Assembly (NCBI RefSeq): GCF_016464385.1
Contig: NZ_JADMLH010000001.1
Span: 457,431 to 521,430 of the forward strand
Length of the DNA: 64,000 nucleotides
From: Nucisporomicrobium flavum
Lineage (GTDB): Bacteria; Actinomycetota; Actinomycetes; Mycobacteriales; Micromonosporaceae
Direction of reading: 5' to 3'
The notes beneath the pieces were generated by a model. The model ran no database searches and had not been told where the DNA came from. It was given only the letters and a program-made list of their open reading frames with translations. Position numbers and translations under genes: made by a program. Positions 8,980-17,963 of this stretch are shown here, piece after piece (position 1 is the stretch's first letter; each line of letters begins with the position of its first letter).

Positions 8980-9345
8980 ATGGTGAGCATCGCGCCGGCC
9001 GGCGCCCCGGAGGCGGACCGGCTGCCCCGTACCGAGGTGGTGCTGGTCCGGTGCGGCGACCGGACGGTCGGCGCGTACGTCACCGGGCCGGACGGGGTGC
9101 GCTACCGGCCCGTCGTCGACGTGACCGCGCTCGGTGTCGCCGCACTGGCGACCATCGCGCTGACGGCCGCCGCGCTCGGTGCCGGCGTGGCCCTGCGGCG
9201 GCGCCCCGCGATCGGCTCGGTGAGCATGGGCCCGGGCGGCTGGGTGAGCCTGCGCGGCACGGGCGTCCCGCCGCTGCGACCGGCCGCGCCCCGCCCGTGG
9301 TGGGCCCGGATCCTCAAGGCGAACCGCCTGGTGGTGCAGCGCTGA
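8980..9345 (+). CDS. Small single-TM protein of unknown function
   Basis: 121 residues from ATG 8980, supported by the SD CAGGAGG eight bases upstream. An alternative in-frame start further upstream would overlap the permease gene and is less likely. The first 47 residues are soluble and contain VVLVRCGDRTVGAYVTGPDG. One hydrophobic helix at about 48-68 (ALGVAALATIALTAAALGAG) is followed by a basic tail rich in Arg, Pro and Trp. No family recognised. It is bounded by a strong bidirectional terminator. Confidence 0.6.
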   Translation: MVSIAPAGAPEADRLPRTEVVLVRCGDRTVGAYVTGPDGVRYRPVVDVTALGVAALATIALTAAALGAGVALRRRPAIGSVSMGPGGWVSLRGTGVPPLRPAAPRPWWARILKANRLVVQR

Positions 9346-9353
9346 CACGGCAG

Positions 9354-9381
9354 AAGGGGGACGCCGGTCGGCGTCCCCCTT
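9354..9381. terminator. Bidirectional terminator, 12-bp perfect stem
   Basis: AAGGGGGACGCC (9354-9365) pairs perfectly with GGCGTCCCCCTT (9370-9381) around a GGTC tetraloop. It lies between two convergent genes, nine bases after one stop codon and about 20 bases from the other. Confidence 0.85.
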
Positions 9382-9400
9382 CTCGCTCGTGCGGTGCCTG

Positions 9401-9967
9401 TCAGACGGTCGGCTCGGCGCTCGGCTCCACGGTCGGGTCCTCGGACGGAGCGTCGGTCGGGTCGTCCGACGGGTCGTCGGTCGGCTCGGTGGTCGGCTCG
9501 GTGGTCGGCGTGGGCGTGACCGACGGGCTGGGCGCCGGCTTCACGCCCTTGCCCGAGACGCGGACGACATCGGCGGTGTAGACGTCGCCGGTGCGCCGCC
9601 CGACGACCTCGATGCGCTGGCCGGCGGCGACCCCGGAGAGGGTCACCTTCTTGCCGTTGACCCGCAGCGAGGCCTTGGCCGGCACGACGACGGTGACCGT
9701 ACGCTTGCGCACGTCCTTGGTGCCGCCCTTGGCCAGCAGCGTGACCGTGCCGGCCTGGGCGTCGACGGCGGTGACCGTGCCCGAGGCGGTGAAACGGACG
9801 GGCTTGTGGGCCTTGGAGGTCTTGGCGGGCTTCGGGGTGGCCTTGAACGCACTCGCGGAGCCGGGGGCCTTCGCGGCGGGCTGGGCGGCCATGGCGGCGG
9901 CCGAGACCGCGGGAACGACGATGCCGGCGGCCAGCAGGGCGGCGACGGCGGTACGACGGATACGCAT
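9401..9967 (-). CDS. Secreted protein with a DUF5666-like small beta domain and a Pro/Thr/Asp/Glu-rich tail
   Basis: 188 residues from ATG 9967 (SD AAGGAG about seven bases upstream). A signal peptide (about 1-27, ending AAAMAA) is followed by a basic linker. The domain at about 55-135 contains the pattern GTVTAVDAQAGTVTLLAKGG and KVTLSGVAAGQRIEVVGRR, typical of the DUF5666/OB-like secreted domains. The tail (about 145-188) is low-complexity, built from TEPTTEPTDDP-like repeats, with no LPXTG motif, so cell-wall sorting is not indicated. Function unknown; possibly an envelope or matrix protein. Confidence 0.65.
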   Translation of the reverse strand: MRIRRTAVAALLAAGIVVPAVSAAAMAAQPAAKAPGSASAFKATPKPAKTSKAHKPVRFTASGTVTAVDAQAGTVTLLAKGGTKDVRKRTVTVVVPAKASLRVNGKKVTLSGVAAGQRIEVVGRRTGDVYTADVVRVSGKGVKPAPSPSVTPTPTTEPTTEPTDDPSDDPTDAPSEDPTVEPSAEPTV

Positions 9968-10129
9968 CCGATGAACTCCTTGGTCCGGGGGAACATCTCG
10001 ATACTTCGGCGGGACGGTTGCCGTACGGTTGCCGGCGCCGTGTTTCCCGGTTGCGCCCCCTGACCGCTCCCGATCACCGCCGGGTGGCAGGCTTGCGGGG
10101 GGACACCGCCGGACGAGAGGACGAGGTCG

Positions 10130-10885
10130 ATGCGCTACGTGGCGATCGGGGACAGCTTCACCGAGGGGCTCGGTGACGAGCTGCCGGACGGCACGCCGCG
10201 CGGCTGGGCCGACCGGGTCGCCGCCGGGCTGGCCGCGGCCGGCGACGAGCCCGTCGAGTACGCCAACCTCGCCATCCGCGGGCGGCTGCTCGAGCCGATC
10301 GTCACCGAACAGCTGGAGGCCGCGCTGGCCCTGACCCCGGCGCCCACCCTGATCACCCTCAACGGCGGCGGCAACGACATGATGCGCCCCGGCGTGGACC
10401 TCGACCGGCTCGTCCAGCTGACCGAGCGGGCCGTGCGGCGGTGCGCGGAGGTGGGCGTTCAGCTGGTGCTGCTCAGCGGCGCCGACCCGTCGCAGCACCT
10501 GCCCCTCGGCGCGATGATGCGCCGACGAGCCGAGGTGCTCACCACCGCCGTCGCCGAGCTGGCCGCCCGGCACGGGCTCGTCCTCGCCGACGTCTTCCAC
10601 GACACCGAGATCCGGAAGGCGCCGTACTGGTCGCCGGACCGCCTGCACCTCAACGCGGCGGGCCACCAGCGCGCCGCCGGCGTGGTGCTGAACGCGATGG
10701 GCCACCCCACGGCCGCCCACGTCGTTGACCCGGGACCCGCCAACGGCCGTCGCCTGGCCGCCGAGGTGCGCTACTACCGCGAGCACGTGCTGCCGTGGAT
10801 CAGCCGGCGGGTACGCGGCCGCTCCTCCGGCGACCACCGCACCGCGAAGTTCCCGCAGTGGACGCCGGTCAGCGCCGCTCTGTGA
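10130..10885 (+). CDS. SGNH/GDSL-family hydrolase
   Basis: 251 residues. Block I is at the N-terminus (YVAIGDSFTEGLGDE; nucleophile Ser8), an NGGGNDM motif (block III, Asn/Asp) is at about 80-86, and block V SPDRLHLNAAGHQ carries the catalytic Asp and His at about 166-178. There is no signal peptide, so it is probably cytoplasmic. Such enzymes are esterases/lipases or acyl hydrolases; the substrate is unknown. The upstream region 9968-10129 is shared with the divergent secreted-protein gene. The downstream neighbour is convergent. Confidence 0.88.
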   Translation: MRYVAIGDSFTEGLGDELPDGTPRGWADRVAAGLAAAGDEPVEYANLAIRGRLLEPIVTEQLEAALALTPAPTLITLNGGGNDMMRPGVDLDRLVQLTERAVRRCAEVGVQLVLLSGADPSQHLPLGAMMRRRAEVLTTAVAELAARHGLVLADVFHDTEIRKAPYWSPDRLHLNAAGHQRAAGVVLNAMGHPTAAHVVDPGPANGRRLAAEVRYYREHVLPWISRRVRGRSSGDHRTAKFPQWTPVSAAL

Positions 10886-10912
10886 CCCGCGGGCGGTGAC
10901 CGGCCGGCCCGT

Positions 10913-11866
10913 TCATCGGGTCAGGCCCGTGGCCACGGCGAGGAACGCCTCGGCGTCCTCCCGGCGGCCGACCCGGAGGAGGAACAGGCCGGTGGAGACC
11001 AGCTCCATCACCGCCCACTGCCGGACGGCGTCCGGGTCGCTCCCGGTCAGCCGCCCGGCACGCCGGCAGCCGCGCTCCATCCGCTCCCGCACGCGCCCCG
11101 GGTCACCGGCCGCCAGCTCGGCGATCCGGCCCTGCACGCCCCGCGCCTGCACGACGCCCAGGTCGTGCGCGGGCTCGGAGATCAGCCCCTCCGGGTCGAC
11201 CAGCCGGAAGCCCGCCCCGCCGGGCGCCTCCAGGGCGTTGAGGGCGTGCACGTCCCCGTGCACCAGCACCGCGCGGGACGGGTCGGCCGCGGCCTCCCGC
11301 TCGGCGGCGCAGCTCAGCGCCAGCTCCACGGTCGCCTCCGGGCAGGGCCGGCCCAGCTCCTCCCAGGCCGAGGGGATGTAGCCGGCATGCCACCGCGCCG
11401 CCTCGGCTCCGGTGGGAAGCACGCCGCCCTCTGCCACCTTCCGCCATCCTCGTGCGGCGGTCGCGGTCAGCGCGTCCAGCTGCCGGCCGGCCGGCCAGCC
11501 CAGGCCGGCCATCGGCCGCCCGAGCCGCTCCAGCAACAGGGCCCGGCGCAGCCCGTCGTGACGGATCAGCCGGGCGTACGGGTCACCGCCGGCCAGCCGC
11601 AGCGCCGTCAGCTCCCGCTCGGCAGGCGTGACCTCGTCGATGCCCGGCGGGATCGGCACCTTGAGCACGACCCGGGCGCCGTCGTGCGTCACGGCCTCGG
11701 CGACGTACGCGGCCCGGCCGCCGTCCAGCCGGGCGCCGACAGTGAGCGACCAGTCCGCCGCCAGGCTCGCGAGCAGCTCGGGAAGCTCGGCCAGCCACCG
11801 GCCGCCGGTCTCCCCCAGCGCCCGCAGGGACAGCGCGACCGGCTCGGACACGGCGATGGCCGGCAT
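10913..11866 (-). CDS. Aminoglycoside/hydroxyurea-type phosphotransferase (APH(6)-like kinase)
   Basis: 317 residues from ATG 11866, with a purine-rich GGGAGGGAGG just upstream. The N-terminal lobe has the family's WLAELPELLA and VVLKVP (nucleotide-binding Lys) segments. The catalytic loop is VLVHGDVHALNAL and the metal-binding segment RLVDPEGLISEPAHDLG. These match the PF04655 family that includes streptomycin 6-kinases. Chromosomal copies in actinomycetes are often not proven resistance genes, so the substrate should be left open. It stands alone, downstream of the histidine kinase gene on the same strand with a gap of about 30 bases. Confidence 0.8.
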   Translation of the reverse strand: MPAIAVSEPVALSLRALGETGGRWLAELPELLASLAADWSLTVGARLDGGRAAYVAEAVTHDGARVVLKVPIPPGIDEVTPAERELTALRLAGGDPYARLIRHDGLRRALLLERLGRPMAGLGWPAGRQLDALTATAARGWRKVAEGGVLPTGAEAARWHAGYIPSAWEELGRPCPEATVELALSCAAEREAAADPSRAVLVHGDVHALNALEAPGGAGFRLVDPEGLISEPAHDLGVVQARGVQGRIAELAAGDPGRVRERMERGCRRAGRLTGSDPDAVRQWAVMELVSTGLFLLRVGRREDAEAFLAVATGLTR

Positions 11867-11898
11867 GGGCCTCCCTCCCCCGACGAGCTGCCGAGACC

Positions 11899-13317
11899 CT
11901 AGCCGAGCGGCGCCTCGCGGGGCAGGTGGACGGTGACGAGTGTGCCGTGCGGGTCGCGGTTGGCGGCCGTGGCCGTGCCGCCGTGCTGGGCCGCCGTCTG
12001 CGCGACGATCGCGAGGCCCAGCCCCGATCCCGGCATCGCGCGGGCCGCCGCCGAGCGGTAGAAGCGGTCGAAGACGTACGGCAGGTCCGCCCCGGCGATG
12101 CCCGGACCGTCGTCCGCCACGGTCAGGCGGCATCCGCGATCACCCTCGCGGCTCAGTCCCGTGTGCACGGTCGCGCCGGGCGGGCTCCACTTGGCGGCGT
12201 TGTCGAGCACGTTGACCACCATGCGTTCCAGCTCGCCGGGGCGGCCGGTCACGGTGACCGGCGCGAGGTCGGTGGTGAAGGTGAGGCCGGGCGCCCGGAT
12301 GCGGACCCGGTTGACCGCGGCGGTGACCACGTCGGCCAGCGCGACCGGTTCGGCGGCCTCCCGGGTGGTCTCCTCGCGAGCGAGCTCCACCAGCTCGGTG
12401 GTGAGCGTGGCGAGCTCGCCCACCTGCGCCTCGAGGTCGGCGACCAGCTGGGCGCGGTCCTCCGGCGGCAGCCGGTGCGCCAGCTCGGGCTGCCGTTCGA
12501 CGGCCAGCAGCAGCTCCACATTGGTACGGATGCTGGTCAGCGGGGTCCGCAACTCGTGACCGGCGTCCTCGACGAGGGTGCGCTGCGCGCGGCGGGCGGT
12601 GTCGATGGCGGCCAGCATCGTGTTCACCGAGCGGCCGAGCCGGGCGATCTCGTCGGCCCCGCTGACCGCGATGGGCCGGCCGAGGTCCATGGTGACGGCG
12701 ACGCCCTCGACCGCCTCGGTGAGCCGTTCCACCGGGCGCAGCCCGGCGCGGGCCACCGTACGCCCGAGCAGCGCCGCGGCACCGACGCCGGCCACGCAGC
12801 CCACCGCGAGCAGCAGGCCGAAGGCGGTCAGGGTGTCGCGGGAGGGGTCCTGGCTGACGGCCACCTGCACCGCGCCGCCGCCGCGGACCGGCACGGTGAG
12901 CATCAGGTACGTGTCGCCGCCGATCGTCACCCGCTCCTGGACCTGCTGCTGCCTGCCCGCCGCGACCTGCCGGGCCGCCGCGGTCACGGGCAGCGGCGTG
13001 CCCGGGTCGGCGACCACGGTGGCGCCGGCGTCGAGGATCTGCCAGCCGGGTCCCAGCTGGCGCGGGTGCCGGCCGGGGCCGGGCCGGGGTCCGGGGCCGG
13101 GCCGTCCCGCCCGCCACTGGTCCGGCTGCGCGGCGATGGCCTGCGCGTCGGCGCGCAGCTGCGACTCGATGCGGTGCCGCTGGATCCCGGCGACGGCCAC
13201 CCAGGCCATGCCGGCGAAGAGGAGAACGGCCACCGCGACGGCGCCGGTGACCAGCAGCGACAGCCGGGTGTGCAGCGTACGGCGGCCCCACCAGCGCAGC
13301 GCCGCCCCGGCCCTCAC
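11899..13317 (-). CDS. Sensor histidine kinase (MprB-like, HAMP-HisKA-HATPase)
   Basis: 472 residues from GTG 13317, which overlaps the regulator's TGA (GTGA), giving translational coupling. Layout: TM1 (about 18-45), extracellular sensor (about 46-165) with an unusual Gly/Pro-rich insert ([12 protein letters not shown]) near 75-90, TM2 (about 168-190), HAMP (about 190-245), HisKA with phospho-accepting His in [11 protein letters not shown] (about 255), and HATPase_c with N box (NVLDNAAKW), G1 (DDGPGI) and G2 (GSGLGLAI). It phosphorylates the regulator encoded just before it. The signal is unknown; the extracytoplasmic FMN-binding protein in the same operon hints at envelope redox state (inference). 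Confidence 0.9.
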   Translation of the reverse strand: MRAGAALRWWGRRTLHTRLSLLVTGAVAVAVLLFAGMAWVAVAGIQRHRIESQLRADAQAIAAQPDQWRAGRPGPGPRPGPGRHPRQLGPGWQILDAGATVVADPGTPLPVTAAARQVAAGRQQQVQERVTIGGDTYLMLTVPVRGGGAVQVAVSQDPSRDTLTAFGLLLAVGCVAGVGAAALLGRTVARAGLRPVERLTEAVEGVAVTMDLGRPIAVSGADEIARLGRSVNTMLAAIDTARRAQRTLVEDAGHELRTPLTSIRTNVELLLAVERQPELAHRLPPEDRAQLVADLEAQVGELATLTTELVELAREETTREAAEPVALADVVTAAVNRVRIRAPGLTFTTDLAPVTVTGRPGELERMVVNVLDNAAKWSPPGATVHTGLSREGDRGCRLTVADDGPGIAGADLPYVFDRFYRSAAARAMPGSGLGLAIVAQTAAQHGGTATAANRDPHGTLVTVHLPREAPLG

Positions 13318-14021
13318 AGCGGCTCCTCGCGCAGCGCGAACCCGACACCGCGGACAGTGTGCAGCAGCCGCGTCTCCCCCTCCGCCTCGAGCTTGCGCCG
13401 CAGGTACCCGAGGTAGACGTGGATGCTGTTCGACGTCTCCCCGAAGTCGTAGCCCCACACCTGCTCGAACAGCGCCGAGCGGGTCAGCACCTGCCGCGGG
13501 TGCCGCAGGAACGCCTCCAGGATGGCGAATTCCGTCCGGGTCAGCCGCAGGGGCCGCTCGCCGCGCCACACCTCGCGGGTACCCGGGTCGAGGCGCACGT
13601 CGGCGAAGGCCAGCCACCGTCCCGGCCGCCCGCCGGGTGCGGCGGCCCCCGGCCCGCCCAGCGCCGAGCGCCGCAGCAGGGCCCGCAACCGGGCCAGCAG
13701 CTCCTGCAGGGCGAAGGGCTTGACCAGGTAGTCGTCCGCGCCGGCGTCGAGGCCGGCCACCCGGTCGCCCACGCTGTCGCGGGCGGTGAGCATGAGCACG
13801 GGTACGAGCACCCCGCCGGAGCGCAGCCGCCGGCACGTCTCCAGCCCGTCCAGCACCGGCATGCTGACGTCCAGGACCACCGCGTCGGGCTCGTGCGCCC
13901 GTACCTCGTCGAGCGCCTCGCGGCCGTCGCGGGCGGTGCCGATCCGGTAGCCCTCGAACCGCAGCGTACGGGCGAGCGAGTCGCGGACGGCCGCGTCGTC
14001 GTCCACCACCAGGATCCGCAT
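13314..14021 (-). CDS. OmpR-family response regulator (MprA-like)
   Basis: 235 residues from ATG 14021. The receiver domain has Asp7/Asp8, phospho-acceptor Asp51 ([12 protein letters not shown]), Thr in LTARD and Lys in VKPF. The winged-helix domain (about 140-235) contains [16 protein letters not shown] and [13 protein letters not shown] and ends [12 protein letters not shown]. It is the cognate regulator of the overlapping kinase gene. The FMN-binding gene ends 20 bases upstream, so the three form one operon. Confidence 0.92.
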   Translation of the reverse strand: MRILVVDDDAAVRDSLARTLRFEGYRIGTARDGREALDEVRAHEPDAVVLDVSMPVLDGLETCRRLRSGGVLVPVLMLTARDSVGDRVAGLDAGADDYLVKPFALQELLARLRALLRRSALGGPGAAAPGGRPGRWLAFADVRLDPGTREVWRGERPLRLTRTEFAILEAFLRHPRQVLTRSALFEQVWGYDFGETSNSIHVYLGYLRRKLEAEGETRLLHTVRGVGFALREEPL

Positions 14022-14041
14022 CTCCCCCTCCCGCCGGGGTG

Positions 14042-14521
14042 TCACAGGTGCGCGGCGTCGAGCGCCGCCTGCAGCGACTCGACGTAGCCGTCGCTGGTGA
14101 CGGTGGCGCCCGAGACGGTGTCGATGGCGGCGCCCTGCGCGGCGAGGGTCTCCTGGCGCAGCACCGGCAGGGCGTACGCGTTGATCTCCTGGTCCCGGTG
14201 GTTGCCGTTCGGGTACACCGGCACGGCGACCTCGGTGATCCGGCCGCCGGAGACGGTGATGGTCACCTGGACCGGACCCCAGCGGGTCTGCGCGACCGAC
14301 CCGGTGTAGGTCCTGGCGGCCGATGACGGGGCAGCGGACGGCGGGGCAGCCGACGGCGCCGGCGAGGCCACGGGCGGCTCGGTCGCGGTGGTCAGCGGGG
14401 CCTCGGCCACCGGGGTCGCCGCGGCCGCGCCGTTCGTGCTGGTGCGGTAACTGACCAGCAGCACCAGCGCCGCGACCGTGGAGAACAGCCACAGGGTGAT
14501 CCGTCTCATGGGCTCCACCAT
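14042..14521 (-). CDS. Exported FMN-binding domain protein
   Basis: 159 residues; an internal ATG at 14509 is an equally possible start. An N-terminal signal/anchor helix (about 8-24) leads to an Ala/Pro/Ser linker (30-68) and one FMN_bind domain (about 70-157). The flavinylation-type motif [10 protein letters not shown] is near 137-146; its Thr is the residue that carries covalent FMN in related proteins. The family acts in extracytoplasmic electron transfer, where an ApbE flavin transferase attaches FMN; no apbE is in the window. First gene of the operon with the two-component system downstream. Confidence 0.85.
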   Translation of the reverse strand: MVEPMRRITLWLFSTVAALVLLVSYRTSTNGAAAATPVAEAPLTTATEPPVASPAPSAAPPSAAPSSAARTYTGSVAQTRWGPVQVTITVSGGRITEVAVPVYPNGNHRDQEINAYALPVLRQETLAAQGAAIDTVSGATVTSDGYVESLQAALDAAHL

Positions 14522-14686
14522 CCGGCTTCCGGCTGTGAGGCCGATGTCCGTCGGCTAAGCGTTTCCTAAGAACTGAGGACGGTCGCGAGCCGAGGGCGTC
14601 TCGACGTATGAACAGGGCGGATTCCGGGCATCCGGGTAGCACCGGCCGGAGGCGCCGGTGTTCGCACTATTTCCTGGGAGGGCCCG

Positions 14687-16036
14687 ATGACATGGGCACA
14701 GACGGTCCGTGAACGGGCCCGGACCCGGCTCGCCGCCGCGGCGAGCCGGAGCGCCCCGCCGCCGTTCACCGCGGGACCGGAACTCCAGGACACGGCGCCG
14801 CCGGTGATGGTGGTGCAGCCGACCGGCCCGGACGACCTGCTGCCGCGGGGCATCCGGACGGCCGGCGCGTGGGCGTGGCGGTTCATCCTGCTGGTCGCGG
14901 CGGCGTACCTGTTCCTGCGGGTCGTCAGCCTGCTGCGCGTCGTGGTGATCCCGGTGATCGTCGCGGTGCTGCTGGCCGCCCTGCTGCAGCCCGCCGCGGC
15001 GGCGCTGACCCGGCGCGGCGTCAAGCGGTCGCTGTCGGCGGCCATCGTGCTGATCTCCGGCCTGGTGATCGTCTTCGGCGGCATCACGCTGATCATCCAG
15101 ACGATCGTGTCGCAGATCGACAGCCTGTCGAAGCAGGTGACCGACGGCGTCGACGAGGTGCAGAGGTGGCTCTCGCAGGGGCCGCTGCACCTCACCGACG
15201 CCCAGCTCAGCCAGTACGTCGACCGCGCACAGCAGGCGCTCACCGACCATCAGGGCGCCCTGACGTCCGGTGCGCTCAGCACCGCGGCCACGGTCGGTGA
15301 GGTGGTCACCGGGTTCTTCCTGACGCTGTTCACGCTCTTCTTCTTCCTGCGCGACGGGGGCCAGATCTGGTCGTTCCTGTGCCGCCTGCTGCCTCGGGAG
15401 GCTCGGGTGCCCACCGCGCGGGCCGGTCACTACTCGTGGCACACGCTGGTGTCGTACGTGCACGCCACCGTGCTGGTGGCGCTCGTGGACGCGGTCGGCA
15501 TCGGCATCGGCCTGTTCGTCCTGCGGGTGCCGCTGTGGCTGCCGCTGGCCGCGCTGGTGTTCCTGGGTGCGTTCATCCCGGTGGTCGGCGCCACGATCAC
15601 CGGCGCGGTGGCGGTGCTGGTCGCGCTGGTAGCGAACGGGCCGGTCACCGCGCTCATCGTGCTGGGCATCGTGATCGCGGTGCAGCAGCTCGAGGGGCAT
15701 GTCCTGCAGCCGCTGATCATGGGCCGGGCGGTGGCGCTGCACCCGCTCGCGGTCATCCTCGCCATCGCGACCGGCATCGTGGTGGCGGGCATCGTCGGTG
15801 GTCTCATCGCCGTGCCGCTGCTCGCGGTGCTCAACACCGCCATCCGCTACCTCGTCCGGCATCCGGCCGGCGAGCCGACACCCGACCGGGAACCGCCGGG
15901 CACGGAGTCCACCGACGACGACGAGGCCGAGGCCGACGACGCGCGGGCCGACGCGACCCGCGCCGGGGACCCGGACGAGCCGCCGCCGGCGGACACGTCG
16001 GTGGCCCGCGATCCGGAACCGGTCGCGAGGGGCTGA
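14687..16036 (+). CDS. AI-2E family transporter (UPF0118/PerM-like)
   Basis: 449 residues; GGGAGG five bases before the ATG. The N-terminal 55 residues are cytoplasmic, followed by helices in the typical UPF0118 pattern (two, a long soluble segment at about 125-205, then five or six). The C-terminal region holds the family features GAFIPVVGATITG and QQLEGHVLQPLIMGR. The tail (about 395-449) is acidic, Asp/Glu/Pro-rich and disordered. Family members export small molecules or act as Na+/H+ antiporters; AI-2 transport cannot be inferred from the name. It is convergent with a histidine kinase, with three bases between stop codons. Confidence 0.88.
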   Translation: MTWAQTVRERARTRLAAAASRSAPPPFTAGPELQDTAPPVMVVQPTGPDDLLPRGIRTAGAWAWRFILLVAAAYLFLRVVSLLRVVVIPVIVAVLLAALLQPAAAALTRRGVKRSLSAAIVLISGLVIVFGGITLIIQTIVSQIDSLSKQVTDGVDEVQRWLSQGPLHLTDAQLSQYVDRAQQALTDHQGALTSGALSTAATVGEVVTGFFLTLFTLFFFLRDGGQIWSFLCRLLPREARVPTARAGHYSWHTLVSYVHATVLVALVDAVGIGIGLFVLRVPLWLPLAALVFLGAFIPVVGATITGAVAVLVALVANGPVTALIVLGIVIAVQQLEGHVLQPLIMGRAVALHPLAVILAIATGIVVAGIVGGLIAVPLLAVLNTAIRYLVRHPAGEPTPDREPPGTESTDDDEAEADDARADATRAGDPDEPPPADTSVARDPEPVARG

Positions 16037-16039
16037 GCC

Positions 16040-17962
16040 TCAGGACGACCCGGGTACGGCGGCACGCGACAGCCGGACGGTGAAGGTGGTGCCCTCGCCC
16101 ACCTTCGAGTCCACCTCGACCGTGCCGCCGTGCTCGGTGACGATCGTGCGCACGATGGCCAGGCCCAGCCCGGAGCCCTGCACCGCCTGGTCCATCGCGT
16201 TCGCCGCCCGGTGGAACGGCGTGAACAGGCCGGGCAGGTCGGCCTCCGGGATGCCGATGCCGGTGTCGCTCACCTCCACCACCGCGGTGTCCCGGTCGGC
16301 GTGCACCCTGTAGCCGACGTGGCCGCCCGTACCCGTGAACTTCACGGCGTTGCCGAGCAGGTTGCGCAGGAGGTGCTCGAGGCGCCGGGCGTCACCGTTG
16401 ACCCACAGCGCGGCGGTGTCACCGGTCAGCCCGATCCCGCGGGACCGGGCGACCGGCTCCAGCTCGGCGTGCACCGTCGCGGCCACGGCGGCCAGGTCCA
16501 CGGGTACGGACCCGGCCCCGGGCGACGCCCCGCTGCGGTCGAGCAGCAGCAGGTCGGACACGGTGTCGTGCAGCCGGTGGGCGTTGCGCAGGATCGCGGC
16601 GACGCAGCGCTTGTGCAGCGGCGGAAGCTCCCCGTCGTCGTCGGCGAGCGTCTCGGCGTAACCGAGGATGCTGGTCAGCGGCGTCCGCAGCTCGTGGGTC
16701 ACGGTCGCGACGAACGCGTCCTTGCGCTCGTCGAGGACCCGCAGCTCGGTGATCAGCCGGGCCTGGCGGTGCTGCAGGCGCTGCTGGCGTACCGCGTGCT
16801 CGATCTCTCGGGCGGCGCCGGCGAGCAGCCGGCGCTCGTGGGCGGTCCACTCCCCCGGCTCGCGGCGCACCACGCAGACCAGGCCCGGCGGGCAGTCGGC
16901 ATCGCCGCCGAGCGGCACCGCCAGCGCCCCCTCCACGTGCGGCACGGCCATGACGTCCCCGGGAACGCCTGCGAGCACGTCGCGGACGGTACGCGGCGAC
17001 AGCGACGGCGCGTCCGGCGGCCAGCAGGCGCTGATGCCGTGCGCGGAGTCCAGCGAGATGCGCCCGTGCACGGCGTCGGCGCCGAGGGCCTCGCCGATCA
17101 GCCGCGCCACCCGGACGGCGCCGGCGGTGACGTCGGTGCTGTCCCGGACCGCCGCGGCGACGGCCTGGCGCAGGTCGGCGCGGACCAGGCGGGCGGCGTC
17201 GGCGGCGAGCAGCCGTTCCACCTCGTCGGCGAGCCGGTTGACCGACACGGCCACCGCCTGCATCTCGGGGTCGCCGGCGGGCACGGCTCGGGCGCCGAGG
17301 TCGCCCACGGTGAGCCGGTGCAGCGTGGAGCGGACCTGGTCCAGCGGGGCGAGCAGCGACCGCCGGGCCCATCCGGCGAGCGCCAGCGTGACGGCGAGGA
17401 ACACCGCGCCCAGGCCCGCGAACACCAGCTGGGCGAGGCGGGACTCGGTACGCGCACCGGCCGCGGCGCCGGCCTGCTCGGCGCGTACGGCCCGGTCCAC
17501 CGCGGCGTTCGCGGCGCGCAGCTCGTCGAAGAGCTCCTTGCCCCGTTGGGTCTGGGGGAAGTCCGGGTCGGCCTCCCCCGCGTTGACGATCGGGGTGGCG
17601 TACGCGTACAGCCACTGCGAGGCCGCCGCGCGCTCCTGCGCCACGAGCCGCAGCACGTCCGGGTCCGACGTGTTCCCGGTGATCTCGTCGAAGGCCGTGA
17701 AGGCGCCCACCCGGCCCTGGTCGTACGGCTCCAGGAACAGCGGGCGGCCGGTGAGCTGGAAGCCGCGTATGCCGGTCTCCGCGTCGGTCATGTGCTGCAG
17801 GGCGGCGGTGTTGGCGTCGCGGGCCCGTTCCAGCCGCTCGGCGCGCTCGGCGTGCCGCGCCTGCAGCCGGTCACCGGCGACGAGCTGCACGATGACGACG
17901 GCGAGGAACAGCAGGATGAGGGTGACCAGGCCGGCGACGGCGCGGCGCCGCATGGAGTCCAC
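16040..17962 (-). CDS. Membrane histidine kinase with CHASE3, HAMP and GAF domains
   Basis: 640 residues from GTG 17962; ATG 17953 would remove three residues. TM1 is at about 8-30. A CHASE3 extracellular sensor at about 40-175 (MTDAETGIRGFQLTG is the family hallmark) leads to TM2 (about 178-200), HAMP (about 200-252), a GAF-like region (about 260-400), HisKA with [17 protein letters not shown] (about 425) and HATPase_c with NLLGNAVKF, DTGIGI and GSGLGLAI. No receiver domain and no adjacent response regulator. It follows another kinase gene with a gap of one base, so the two are co-transcribed and may work together or share a remote regulator. Confidence 0.9.
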   Translation of the reverse strand: MDSMRRRAVAGLVTLILLFLAVVIVQLVAGDRLQARHAERAERLERARDANTAALQHMTDAETGIRGFQLTGRPLFLEPYDQGRVGAFTAFDEITGNTSDPDVLRLVAQERAAASQWLYAYATPIVNAGEADPDFPQTQRGKELFDELRAANAAVDRAVRAEQAGAAAGARTESRLAQLVFAGLGAVFLAVTLALAGWARRSLLAPLDQVRSTLHRLTVGDLGARAVPAGDPEMQAVAVSVNRLADEVERLLAADAARLVRADLRQAVAAAVRDSTDVTAGAVRVARLIGEALGADAVHGRISLDSAHGISACWPPDAPSLSPRTVRDVLAGVPGDVMAVPHVEGALAVPLGGDADCPPGLVCVVRREPGEWTAHERRLLAGAAREIEHAVRQQRLQHRQARLITELRVLDERKDAFVATVTHELRTPLTSILGYAETLADDDGELPPLHKRCVAAILRNAHRLHDTVSDLLLLDRSGASPGAGSVPVDLAAVAATVHAELEPVARSRGIGLTGDTAALWVNGDARRLEHLLRNLLGNAVKFTGTGGHVGYRVHADRDTAVVEVSDTGIGIPEADLPGLFTPFHRAANAMDQAVQGSGLGLAIVRTIVTEHGGTVEVDSKVGEGTTFTVRLSRAAVPGSS

Positions 17963-17963
17963 G

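Noticed and set aside
10913..11866. Reading the APH(6)-like gene as a proven antibiotic resistance gene
   Set aside because: Chromosomal homologues are common in actinomycetes and the sequence alone does not show the substrate or a resistance context.
14555..15862. Minus-strand open frame over the AI-2E-type transporter
   Set aside because: His/Gln/Asp/Arg-rich translation typical of the antisense of a membrane protein; the sense frame is a clear transporter.
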